A stretch of DNA of 60,000 nt from Symsagittifera roscoffensis (lineage: Eukaryota; Xenacoelomorpha; Acoela; Convolutidae). Within the stretch, counting starts at the first letter, position 1. Each line of letters begins with the position of its first letter. Location of the stretch: NCBI RefSeq assembly GCF_963678635.1, contig NC_087064.1, forward strand, positions 77,914,512 to 77,974,511, given 5' to 3'. The notes below the pieces were generated by a model that saw nothing but the letters and a program-made list of their open reading frames with translations, was not told the DNA's origin and did no database searches. Shown here in pieces: positions 59,701 to 60,000 of this stretch. The position numbers and the translations under genes were made by a program.

Positions 59701-60000
59701 TTCTGAATCAGTGTTAATGAAAAAAAGACGTTTTTGAAGCGTTTCAATTAAAGTTATAGGGTTAAGGATGACTATTGTCGGAGTTAAATAGACCAGTTTG
59801 AACAGTTTTCAAATTTTTTTACCCAGCTTTTTATGAATATTTTTGGAAAAGTTCTGGGTATAAAAGTTCTGAGCCGTAAATTTCATTCACACTTGTCGCT
59901 TTTGTTACAGGATATTGTGATAGTAGTTTTGGGATCCACGTGGCAAAGATGGTGAAGTTCCCCGAGGATGTGTTGGAGGAGGCAGAGCGGAAGGCGCAGG
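11457..60000 (+). CDS. MSH2: DNA mismatch repair ATPase MSH2, 14 exons, 3' end outside window
   Basis: MSH2 pairs with MSH6 or MSH3 in the nucleus, binds mispairs and loops, and signals repair through its ABC-type ATPase. Joining the 14 exons gives about 850 residues, collinear with animal MSH2 (about 934 residues), with only the C-terminal tail missing. Domains: mismatch-binding (exons 1-2), connector (exons 3-5), lever and clamp (exons 5-10), ATPase (exons 10-14). Walker A is GPNMGGKST at residues 670-678, Walker B is [12 protein letters not shown] with Asp749/Glu750, and the His switch region is [12 protein letters not shown] at about 782-793. These numbers are within one of the human protein. 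Every exon junction keeps frame. Introns total about 46 kb. The gene looks functional. Confidence 0.95.
11788..13146 (-). mobile_element. Family F element, copy 2 (intron 1)
   Basis: Begins 59 bases after the exon 1 donor. Shares ACTTTGTATTCGGGTGTTTT (11815-11834) and GAGTGATATATCAT with copy 1, and ends GTGCTACTTGCACAGTAACC (13121-13140). The - strand near 11860-11780 keeps a short integrase-adjacent phrase like that of copy 1. It is 0.8 kb longer than copies 1 and 3 because of an inner degenerate array (12426-12780). Confidence 0.65.
12426..12780. repeat. Degenerate tandem repeat, three units
   Basis: Three unequal units of about 130-165 bp, each with AATCTTGGCTGAAA-like and TCTCAAATCCTTGTAGTTT-like words. 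The first two also share TTTTCGAGATATCGC. The third unit is the most diverged. It lies inside family F copy 2. Confidence 0.6.
13335..13623 (+). repeat. Family A element, 5'-truncated (intron 1)
   Basis: Starts at GTTGAAAGGAAGGCAAACT and runs through AACTTGATCGACTTTC and ATGGAATTTAATTA to CCAACTGTCTGTTGGCTATG. The left end with the AAGAGTAATGAACG repeat is absent. Confidence 0.6.
13624..16107. other. Intron 1 stretch, no gene recognised
   Basis: Mostly AT-rich DNA. Two items stand out: a perfect 10-bp hairpin GTGATAACTT / AAGTTATCAC around one C at 15920-15940, and two - strand frames (15136-15345, 15418-15624). The first of these is rich in Asp, Glu and Tyr. I do not recognise these frames, and no splice or family evidence supports them as genes. 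Confidence 0.35.
16116..16366 (-). mobile_element. Family B hAT-type MITE (intron 1)
   Basis: Begins TAGTAGCGGATTTAG and ends GATCCGCGGCTG, in reverse orientation to the copy at 10710. Flanked by a perfect 8-bp direct repeat ATAAGGAA (16108-16115 and 16367-16374). The body has lost about 140 bp compared with the complete copy. Confidence 0.85.
16375..16967. other. Intron 1, 3' part
   Basis: No repeat family or frame recognised. It ends with the acceptor TTAAG at 16967. Confidence 0.4.
16968..17090 (+). CDS. MSH2: MSH2 exon 2
   Basis: Encodes [20 protein letters not shown] and then [11 protein letters not shown], collinear with the human segment ending SPGNLSQFEDILFG. One base completes the Arg codon from exon 1, followed by 40 codons and two bases. 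Acceptor TTAAG, donor TAG|GTACGA, phase 2. Confidence 0.93.
   Translation, partial: SGVVCEGEWWLGATEEGLSWQLDPLRRRPVRDRNRLHRQC
17437..17825 (+). repeat. Family A element, diverged (intron 2)
   Basis: Left end AATGAAAGTAGTGAAGACAC, then TTTTAAAGGTCGTGG. Right end TTGTCTATTGGCTATGTTTT. The middle is poorly conserved. The rest of intron 2 (17091-18311) shows nothing else. Confidence 0.5.
18312..18516 (+). CDS. MSH2: MSH2 exon 3
   Basis: Connector-domain exon. It contains a Gly-rich loop [20 protein letters not shown], where human MSH2 has a VGVGYVDSIQRK segment, and ends [11 protein letters not shown]. One base plus 68 codons; acceptor CTAG, donor AAA|GTGAGT, phase 0. Confidence 0.92.
18517..18590. 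other. MSH2 intron 3, 74 bases
   Basis: The only short intron. GTGAGT donor and TTGTTTAG acceptor. All other introns are 0.4-6.8 kb and most hold transposons. Confidence 0.85.
18591..18734 (+). CDS. MSH2: MSH2 exon 4
   Basis: 48 codons, phase 0 on both sides. Encodes [12 protein letters not shown] and later [15 protein letters not shown], matching human DIYQDLNRLLKG. Acceptor TTTAG, donor AGA|GTAATC. Confidence 0.92.
19111..20503 (+). mobile_element. Family F element, copy 4, reversed (intron 4)
   Basis: Read on the opposite strand to copies 1-3. It opens TAGCCAGTGGCTGTGCAAGT, the reverse complement of the shared family F ending, and closes with AAAACACCCTAATACAAAGT at about 20456-20475, the reverse complement of the other shared end. 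Inside are two near-identical 585-bp tandem units. Confidence 0.7.
19141..20311 (+). repeat. 585-bp tandem duplication inside family F copy 4
   Basis: Unit 1 is 19141-19725 and unit 2 is 19726-20311. Both start GTGCCGACCATACTCTTAAA and end near CTAAATTTTCTCG. I count only about four or five differences, so the duplication is recent. Each unit holds GCTCGCTTGCTGTACTCGCT and a related second word. No long open frame. Confidence 0.9.
20615..21026 (+). repeat. Family A element, complete copy (intron 4)
   Basis: Inverted ends AAGAGTAATGAATG (20617-20630) and GTTCATTACTCTT (20984-20996). Holds TTTTTTCAGGAAAGTC at about 20673 (acceptor-like), AACTTGATCGACTTCTAG and TTGATCCAGTTTTCTCAAAT. Outside the inner repeat the right end continues CCAACTGTCAGTTGGCTATG. 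It has no coding capacity. Confidence 0.75.
21200..21243 (+). repeat. Family A right-end fragment
   Basis: AGAGTTCATTTCCAACTCTC and TGGTGGCTATGTT resemble the right end of family A. Short and weak. Confidence 0.35.
21412..21646 (+). CDS. MSH2: MSH2 exon 5
   Basis: 78 codons plus one base. [20 protein letters not shown] corresponds to human VLPEMENQVAVSSLSA, and [20 protein letters not shown] to MKLDIAAVRALNLFQG. This is the connector/lever junction. Acceptor TTGCAG, donor CAG|GTGTTG, phase 1. Confidence 0.94.
21815..22041 (+). repeat. tRNA-derived SINE, type 1 (intron 5)
   Basis: Opens with GCGGTGGTGGAGTGATTACG, a box-A-like tRNA head, followed by a degraded box-B-like ATGTTGGAGGCCC. It is nearly collinear with 42205-42432 and shares the tail words TTGCATGTAGTTCT and GTGGATAAATGGTCT. 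Homology of body and tail shows a dispersed family, not a single tRNA gene. Confidence 0.65.
22470..25160 (-). mobile_element. Decayed Jockey-like LINE, - strand (intron 5)
   Basis: On the - strand the frame at 24578-24345 begins [10 protein letters not shown] and continues [20 protein letters not shown], matching the start of an APE-type endonuclease (LQWNCNG...QETKL). At the downstream end, 22911-22468, the frame ends [20 protein letters not shown], resembling the Cys/His-containing C-terminus of Jockey-clade ORF2 proteins. The reverse transcriptase between them is not recognisable. The frame at 24984-24778 may belong to ORF1. Stops and shifts show that it is dead. Confidence 0.65.
25161..26646. 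other. Intron 5, 3' part, nothing recognised
   Basis: AT-rich sequence with no repeat family seen and no credible frame, ending in the exon 6 acceptor GTTACAG. Confidence 0.4.
26647..26882 (+). CDS. MSH2: MSH2 exon 6
   Basis: Two bases plus 78 codons. [20 protein letters not shown] and then [14 protein letters not shown] match the MutS lever region (human NKCKTPQGQRLVNQWIKQ...RIEERLNLVEAF). Acceptor TTACAG, donor AAG|GTAAAT, phase 0. Confidence 0.95.
27311..27408 (+). repeat. Family A right-end fragment (unit 1 of the duplication)
   Basis: AGCTTTAAGGCTATCTATTTT, CTTGCGTTCATTGACTCTTT and CCAACGGTTTGTTGGCTATA. The same piece recurs at 28533-28630 because of the tandem duplication. Confidence 0.6.
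27491..27560 (+). repeat. tRNA-like SINE head, type 2 (copy in unit 1)
   Basis: GGCCTGGAGGTAACCCGG resembles box A, and CGAGTATGAGTCCCGG resembles box B. It is related to 46590-46680 and repeated at 28713-28782. The acceptor stem does not pair well, so it is not a tRNA gene. Confidence 0.5.
29682..30000 (+). repeat. Degenerate satellite-like monomers
   Basis: Continues the roughly 190-bp monomer pattern of the preceding duplication (TTTTGCAAACTTTTTCTC, CTACCCTGCCAAATCA, GTTTAATCGAAAAACCTGTT). Related sequence recurs at 38390-38765 and 39117-39180. Confidence 0.5.
30455..30755 (+). repeat. Family A element, diverged (intron 6)
   Basis: AAGTGTTAAAGAACGAAGTA at the left end, then CTTTTCAGGAAAATTCC (acceptor-like CAG at 30523-30525), GTGCACGCTCAAGTTTGA and GGTTTGACTCC. 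The right end is weak (CCAGCTGTC near 30745). Confidence 0.5.
30875..31020 (+). repeat. Family A left-half fragment (intron 6)
   Basis: CACTTATACAGGTCG, TTTTTTTTCAGGAAAAAATC (CAG at 30927-30929), GCGCTCATATTTG and TTGATTTCTTAC follow the family A order and then stop. Confidence 0.45.
31021..31789. other. Intron 6 stretch, nothing recognised
   Basis: T-rich DNA without a convincing repeat or frame. Confidence 0.35.
31790..31935 (-). mobile_element. Family B hAT-type MITE, truncated (intron 6)
   Basis: Family B body words AATTTTGGCCAAAACA, GAGAGCGCGAAAAAATC and AAAAAGGTCGAC, then the complete end CCTAGATCCGCTCCTG at 31920-31935. The other end is missing. Confidence 0.65.
32545..32620 (+). repeat. 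tRNA-like sequence, type 3 (intron 6)
   Basis: GTCCGTGACTGAGTTGTTCG resembles box A, and GCATGTTCGAATTCGAGA contains a good box B core (GTTCGAATTC). A T-run follows at 32625. A foldable acceptor stem is not obvious, so a SINE head or tRNA pseudogene is more likely than a tRNA gene. No second copy found in the window. Confidence 0.4.
32621..33707. other. Intron 6, 3' part, nothing recognised
   Basis: AT-rich DNA with no clear repeat or frame, ending in the acceptor ATTTTAG before exon 7. Confidence 0.4.
33708..33840 (+). CDS. MSH2: MSH2 exon 7
   Basis: 44 codons plus one base. [17 protein letters not shown] matches human LYQGINQLPNVIQALE, and [12 protein letters not shown] begins the next lever segment. 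Acceptor TTTTAG, donor TAG|GTACAA, phase 1. Confidence 0.93.
33849..33930 (+). repeat. CT-rich microsatellite 8 bases after exon 7 donor
   Basis: About 80 bases of almost pure pyrimidine with runs of CT, starting immediately after the donor site. Simple repeat. Confidence 0.85.
33931..35234. other. Intron 7, 5' part, nothing recognised
   Basis: AT-rich DNA. No repeat family or credible frame seen. Confidence 0.4.
35235..36420 (+). mobile_element. Jockey-like LINE, 3' part of ORF2 (intron 7)
   Basis: Frame 1 (35253-35444) holds [16 protein letters not shown], the sequence just before the RT catalytic box. The box itself reads HACD in place of the usual YADD. Frame 2 (35524-36024) holds [20 protein letters not shown] and LSKQFLLGC, and frame 3 (36076-36420) holds [20 protein letters not shown] and [17 protein letters not shown], the Cys/His C-terminus of the Jockey clade. 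Pieces lie in different frames with stops between. It is truncated at the 5' end, as LINEs usually are, and is the best preserved LINE here. Confidence 0.85.
36421..36762 (+). other. LINE 3' flank with an unrecognised open frame
   Basis: An 86-residue frame (36483-36743) contains [21 protein letters not shown] do not recognise it. It may be the LINE 3' region or a fragment of another element. Confidence 0.3.
36763..37209. mobile_element. Inverted-repeat element with TTTTAGCAGACC ends
   Basis: The left side has TTTTAGCAGACC (36763-36774) and two further TTTTAGCAGAC words within 40 bases. The right side has the reverse complement GGTCTGCTAAAA at 37070-37081 and GGTCTGCTAAA twice more. The right side includes a 55-bp direct duplication (37108-37162 and 37163-37209). 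There is no coding frame. Probably a non-autonomous DNA transposon of unknown superfamily. Confidence 0.55.
37210..38070. other. Intron 7, 3' part, nothing recognised
   Basis: No repeat family or frame recognised. It ends with the acceptor GGCCTTAG. Confidence 0.4.
38071..38300 (+). CDS. MSH2: MSH2 exon 8
   Basis: Two bases plus 76 codons, clamp region. It begins [16 protein letters not shown], collinear with human SKFQEMIETTLDMDQV, and ends [13 protein letters not shown], where human has KLDSSAQFGYYFR. Acceptor CTTAG, donor AAG|GTACCA, phase 0. Confidence 0.94.
38390..38765 (+). repeat. Degenerate satellite-like monomers (intron 8, left of MITE)
   Basis: Words GACCGTTGTTGTGAAA, CAGTCTGAGATTAAGG and TTTCAATCAAAACAACCTG follow the same order as the monomers at 27780-28450. 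They resume at 39117 after the inserted MITE. Confidence 0.5.
38766..39116 (+). mobile_element. Family B hAT-type MITE (intron 8)
   Basis: Starts CGGGGGCGGATATAGG (first A of CAG mutated) and ends CCTTATCCGCCCTG. Body words TAAAGACCCCC, TTTTCTGCGCAACGGGCAA and GTCAGCCAAAAACGGAT match the copy at 10710. The 8-bp flanks no longer match. Confidence 0.75.
39480..40440 (-). mobile_element. Jockey-like LINE, 3' part (intron 8, - strand)
   Basis: On the - strand, 40117-40071 reads [15 protein letters not shown], and around 39650-39600 it reads [12 protein letters not shown]. Both are standard landmarks of the post-RT region in Jockey-like elements and match the + strand copy at 35235-36420. A Cys/Pro-containing tail follows. 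Frameshifts and stops are present. Confidence 0.75.
40600..41400 (-). mobile_element. Gypsy-like integrase remnant (intron 8, - strand)
   Basis: Around 40970-40930 on the - strand the frame reads [14 protein letters not shown], which resembles the second half of the integrase zinc finger. About 60 bases later it continues in the 40889-40653 frame with [20 protein letters not shown], then SIQTIKKKL, the end of the DDE core. The middle of the core appears deleted. It is homologous to the integrase piece at 2084-2305. No LTRs were found around it. Confidence 0.65.
41401..42199. other. Intron 8 stretch, nothing recognised
   Basis: No motif-bearing frame. It may contain more of the degraded Gypsy-like element on its left side. 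Confidence 0.35.
42205..42432 (+). repeat. tRNA-derived SINE, type 1, with rearranged head (intron 8)
   Basis: Same family as 21815-22041: GCGGTGGTGAAATGGTTACG head, then TTGCATGTAGTTCTTAAACA and CCGTGGATAAATGGTCTAAT. The head forms a perfect hairpin: 42217-42234 is the reverse complement of 42244-42261, around a 9-base loop. Confidence 0.7.
42433..42879. other. Intron 8, 3' part
   Basis: Nothing recognised. It ends in the acceptor GTGATCAG. Confidence 0.4.
42880..43067 (+). CDS. MSH2: MSH2 exon 9
   Basis: 62 codons plus two bases. [20 protein letters not shown] then [19 protein letters not shown] matches human [35 protein letters not shown]. Acceptor ATCAG, donor GGG|GTCAGT, phase 2, giving Gly with the next exon. 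Confidence 0.92.
43194..43445. repeat. Long hairpin (fold-back) 126 bases after exon 9
   Basis: Arms 43194-43307 and 43331-43445 are reverse complements over about 114 bases with about ten mismatches or gaps. Shared words include GCCAAACGTAATTC and CATGGTCTAATG. The loop is about 23 bases. No coding content. Confidence 0.9.
43935..44090 (-). pseudogene. LINE post-RT fragment (intron 9)
   Basis: A short - strand frame reads [14 protein letters not shown], matching [15 protein letters not shown] of the LINE at 40071-40117. Only this piece is recognisable. Confidence 0.45.
44336..44824. mobile_element. Inverted pair of LINE reverse-transcriptase fragments
   Basis: Arm 1 (44336-44430) and arm 2 (44722-44824) are reverse complements at high identity (GACGATACTAGTTA, CAACTTGTCTAAG). 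In each arm, read outside-in, a frame equivalent to SKAFD..SHQTLL appears (intact in arm 2 on the - strand, one base shifted in arm 1), the first Asp motif of non-LTR RT. Between the arms the + strand continues with [19 protein letters not shown] (RT QGS motif) and ANDFHHF in place of the ADD box. Confidence 0.75.
44825..46589. other. Intron 9 stretch, mostly unexplained
   Basis: At 45590-45690 the sequence resembles part of the family A copy at 49160-49270 (CATCTCCAATTACGAA, ATGGCGCGAACAAACGAGAA). An 85-residue frame at 45707-45961 has no recognised motif. The rest shows nothing. Confidence 0.35.
46590..46680 (+). repeat. tRNA-like SINE head, type 2 (intron 9)
   Basis: TTGGCTAGAGGTAACGCGG (box A-like) and TGGTATTCGAGTCCCGG (box B-like). 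It is preceded by TTGCTTTATTGTTGAACCCT and followed by CCTGACCTTG, both shared with the copies at 27450-27560 and 28673-28782. Confidence 0.55.
46735..46805 (+). repeat. AT/CATA microsatellite
   Basis: Alternating TATATACATATA-type simple sequence for about 70 bases. Confidence 0.85.
47067..47410 (+). repeat. Family A element, right-truncated (intron 9)
   Basis: AATACTCTTATATAAGTCTT, TTTTTTTTTCAG (47101-47112), CTCACGCTCATTTTTGATTT, GGTCACGAAAAACGTGATGG and TTGATCCAGTTTTTTCACAT, in the family order. It ends near AGAGCTTTAAGGCCATAGAT. Confidence 0.65.
47411..48184. other. Intron 9, 3' part, nothing recognised
   Basis: A 70-residue frame at 47579-47788 shows no motif. Ends in acceptor TTTGTAG. 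Confidence 0.4.
48185..48426 (+). CDS. MSH2: MSH2 exon 10
   Basis: One base, 80 codons and one base. [20 protein letters not shown] matches human [40 protein letters not shown] and HPCVE match the entry to the ATPase domain. It ends ITG, splitting the first Gly of Walker A. Acceptor TTGTAG, donor CAG|GTAAAA, phase 1. Confidence 0.95.
48530..49040. repeat. Degenerate minisatellite-like array, first part
   Basis: Repeated phrases of the type GAGCTGATACCACTTTTTGA, CTTGAATCGAAT and TTCAATCTTC at irregular 100-150 base spacing. It is broken by a family A element at 49041 and resumes at 49506. Confidence 0.5.
49041..49505 (+). repeat. Family A element, complete copy (intron 10)
   Basis: A perfect 13-bp inverted pair, AGAGTAATGAACG (49044-49056) and CGTTCATTACTCT (49466-49478), with the acceptor-like TTTTTCAGG at 49106. 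The inner part near 49140-49160 is replaced by a short TA microsatellite and sequence shared with about 45590. This is the best copy for defining the ends. Confidence 0.8.
49506..49754. repeat. Degenerate minisatellite-like array, second part
   Basis: ATGAGATGATACCATAATTG, CACTTTGAACCGAATTTTGA and GAGTTGATACCCTC continue the phrases of 48530-49040 on the far side of the inserted element. Confidence 0.5.
49755..50420 (+). repeat. Family A element with a hAT MITE inside (intron 10)
   Basis: Left end TTTTAAGAGTCGGTGAACC (49755), CAGGAAAAGTCTTACAG (CAG at 49821-49823), GGTTCGAAAATGGAATTTAA, right end TGCGTTCATTGATTCTTTTC. It is interrupted at about 49888-50123 by a family B MITE. Confidence 0.75.
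49888..50122 (+). mobile_element. Family B hAT-type MITE nested in family A
   Basis: CTCTCCCAAATCACTATAAA, TTTTCTGCGCCGTAGGTAAG and GTCAGCCAAAAATAAATATC match the family B body, followed by the end AATTCCGCTCCTG. Its left end is missing. Directly after it, AAAGGAAGGCAAACTCCAC resumes family A. Confidence 0.75.
50421..50770. other. Intron 10 stretch, nothing recognised
   Basis: AT-rich DNA between family A and the fold-back element. Confidence 0.4.
50771..51494. mobile_element. Long fold-back MITE, mariner-like ends (intron 10)
   Basis: 724-bp element whose two arms of about 320 bases are reverse complements (left CAATGCTGATTTAAATTAAC, right end GTTAATTTAAATCAGCACTG). The central spacer is about 80 bases. 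A TA follows the right end, and TAA precedes the left end. CAGTG-type termini with TA targets are typical of Tc1/mariner elements, but no transposase is present, so class is an inference. Confidence 0.8.
51495..51894. other. Intron 10, 3' part
   Basis: Nothing recognised. Ends TTCACTGTAG before exon 11. In-frame codons upstream of the acceptor are not MSH2-like. Confidence 0.4.
51895..52049 (+). CDS. MSH2: MSH2 exon 11 (Walker A)
   Basis: Two bases plus 51 codons. Encodes [20 protein letters not shown], the P-loop with catalytic Lys676, followed by [20 protein letters not shown] and MARIGAGDS. This is the ATP-binding part of the ABC-type ATPase. Acceptor CTGTAG, donor AAG|GTAATC, phase 0. 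Confidence 0.97.
52273..52395 (+). mobile_element. Family B hAT-type MITE, short copy (intron 11)
   Basis: Begins CAGGGCCGGATCTTGG and ends GAATCCGCTACTG. Flanked by CTCATGAG (52265-52272) and CTCCTGAG (52396-52403), a 7/8 target duplication. Includes a run of about 18 C. Internally deleted to 123 bp. Confidence 0.8.
52404..54900. other. Intron 11, unexplained 2.5 kb
   Basis: Small frames on both strands (for example the basic 65-residue - strand frame at 54166-54363) are not recognised. GC content rises at 54380-54680, but no repeat match is seen. Confidence 0.35.
54910..55040 (-). pseudogene. LINE post-RT fragment (intron 11)
   Basis: The - strand reads [20 protein letters not shown], matching the [15 protein letters not shown] landmark of the LINE copy at 40071-40117. 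No neighbouring RT or endonuclease is recognisable. Confidence 0.55.
55041..56024. other. Intron 11 stretch with a small hairpin
   Basis: A perfect 11-bp inverted repeat, GATATCTCTCC (55339-55349) and GGAGAGATATC (55368-55378), with an 18-base loop. Otherwise nothing recognised. Confidence 0.4.
56025..56636 (-). mobile_element. Family F element, copy 3 (intron 11)
   Basis: CTTTTGTATTCAGGTGTTTT, AAATAATCATCGGAACGGG, CAATCGTGATTCGAACGACG and the end CTATTTGCACAGTATCCGGC follow the order of copies 1 and 2. It ends 70 bases before exon 12. Confidence 0.65.
56707..56864 (+). CDS. MSH2: MSH2 exon 12 (Walker B), GC donor preferred
   Basis: 52 codons plus two bases. Encodes [12 protein letters not shown], the ABC signature-like segment, then [20 protein letters not shown] with Asp749 and Glu750. 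Ending at 56864 gives [15 protein letters not shown] across the junction, gap-free against human ISEYIATKIGAFCMF, but needs a GC donor (CAG|GCACCA). The alternative GT donor at 56886 also keeps frame but inserts seven residues. Acceptor CTCTAG. Confidence 0.85.
56865..57299. other. MSH2 intron 12, 435 bases
   Basis: The non-GT end is discussed under exon 12. The rest holds no repeat. It contains a loose inverted stretch around 57045-57150 (AATTTTGACGC / GCGTCAAAAT). Confidence 0.7.
57300..57439 (+). CDS. MSH2: MSH2 exon 13
   Basis: One base, 46 codons and one base. [20 protein letters not shown] is the hallmark ATPase switch region, then [20 protein letters not shown]. Acceptor GAGCAG, donor CAG|GTAACT, phase 1. 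Confidence 0.95.
57539..57676 (+). repeat. 29-bp minisatellite, about 4.7 units, 100 bases after exon 13
   Basis: Unit GTTATTCGTACATGCCTCTC plus ACGTGTCTC. Units differ by one or two bases (ACGCGTCTC, ACGTATCTC). It creates overlapping open frames in all + frames, which are artefacts. Confidence 0.95.
57677..58389. other. Intron 13 stretch, nothing recognised
   Basis: Includes a short GT microsatellite at 58256-58269. No other feature. Confidence 0.4.
58390..59400 (+). pseudogene. Gag remnant of a Gypsy-like retrotransposon (intron 13)
   Basis: The + strand frame at 58479 reads [14 protein letters not shown], and the frame at 58818-59219 has [20 protein letters not shown], resembling capsid regions of invertebrate LTR-element Gag. 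At 59302-59343 a zinc-knuckle-like CGRCGL...HKAC is followed by GKPCSNSGE, the usual second knuckle with its second Cys changed. A stop interrupts the first knuckle. Frameshifts separate the pieces; no pol was found downstream. Confidence 0.6.
59401..59910. other. Intron 13, 3' part
   Basis: Nothing recognised; ends in acceptor TTGTTACAG. Confidence 0.4.
59911..60000 (+). CDS. MSH2: MSH2 exon 14, cut by window edge
   Basis: Encodes [20 protein letters not shown] and LEEAERKAQ, collinear with human [27 protein letters not shown]. The remaining roughly 80 C-terminal residues and the stop lie beyond base 60000. Confidence 0.95.

Overview
This is animal nuclear DNA: AT-rich, with a strongly split gene, GT-AG introns and dense fragments of transposable elements. 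No bacterial operons, RNA genes or CRISPR arrays are visible. The proteins are clearly metazoan-like, but the species cannot be named from the sequence; an invertebrate with a repeat-rich genome fits best.

Two host genes lie head to tail on the + strand. The window opens inside GALK2 (N-acetylgalactosamine kinase), which runs uninterrupted from base 1 to a stop at 1296 and has a poly(A) signal at 1401. About 10 kb later MSH2 (DNA mismatch repair ATPase) starts at 11457 and continues past the right edge. Fourteen MSH2 exons can be placed by reading frame, splice sites and homology. Together they encode about 850 residues: mismatch-binding, connector, lever/clamp and most of the ATPase domain. 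Twelve of the 13 visible introns have GT-AG ends. The donor after exon 12 is either GC or an in-frame GT 21 bases downstream. Introns range from 74 bases to about 6.8 kb and make up most of the gene.

The intergenic gap and the introns are a mosaic of repeats. (A) A roughly 0.4-0.5 kb element with about 13-bp inverted ends (AAGAGTAATGAACG), at least ten copies or fragments, all in MSH2 orientation. (B) A hAT-type MITE (CAG...CTG ends, 8-bp target duplications), six copies. (F) A 0.6-1.4 kb element, four copies, one joined to Ty3/Gypsy-like integrase sequence. Further items are a decayed Ty3/Gypsy-like LTR element between the genes, remnants of two more Gypsy-like elements, several decayed Jockey-like LINE fragments on both strands, three tRNA-like SINE heads, long fold-back elements and recent tandem duplications of 585 bp and 1.22 kb. 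Many insertions are nested, so their order of arrival can be read.

I found no new multi-gene system. The points most worth a second look are the one-sided orientation of family A together with its acceptor-like CAG, the exon 12 donor, the F/integrase junction, and the long fold-back elements in introns 9 and 10.
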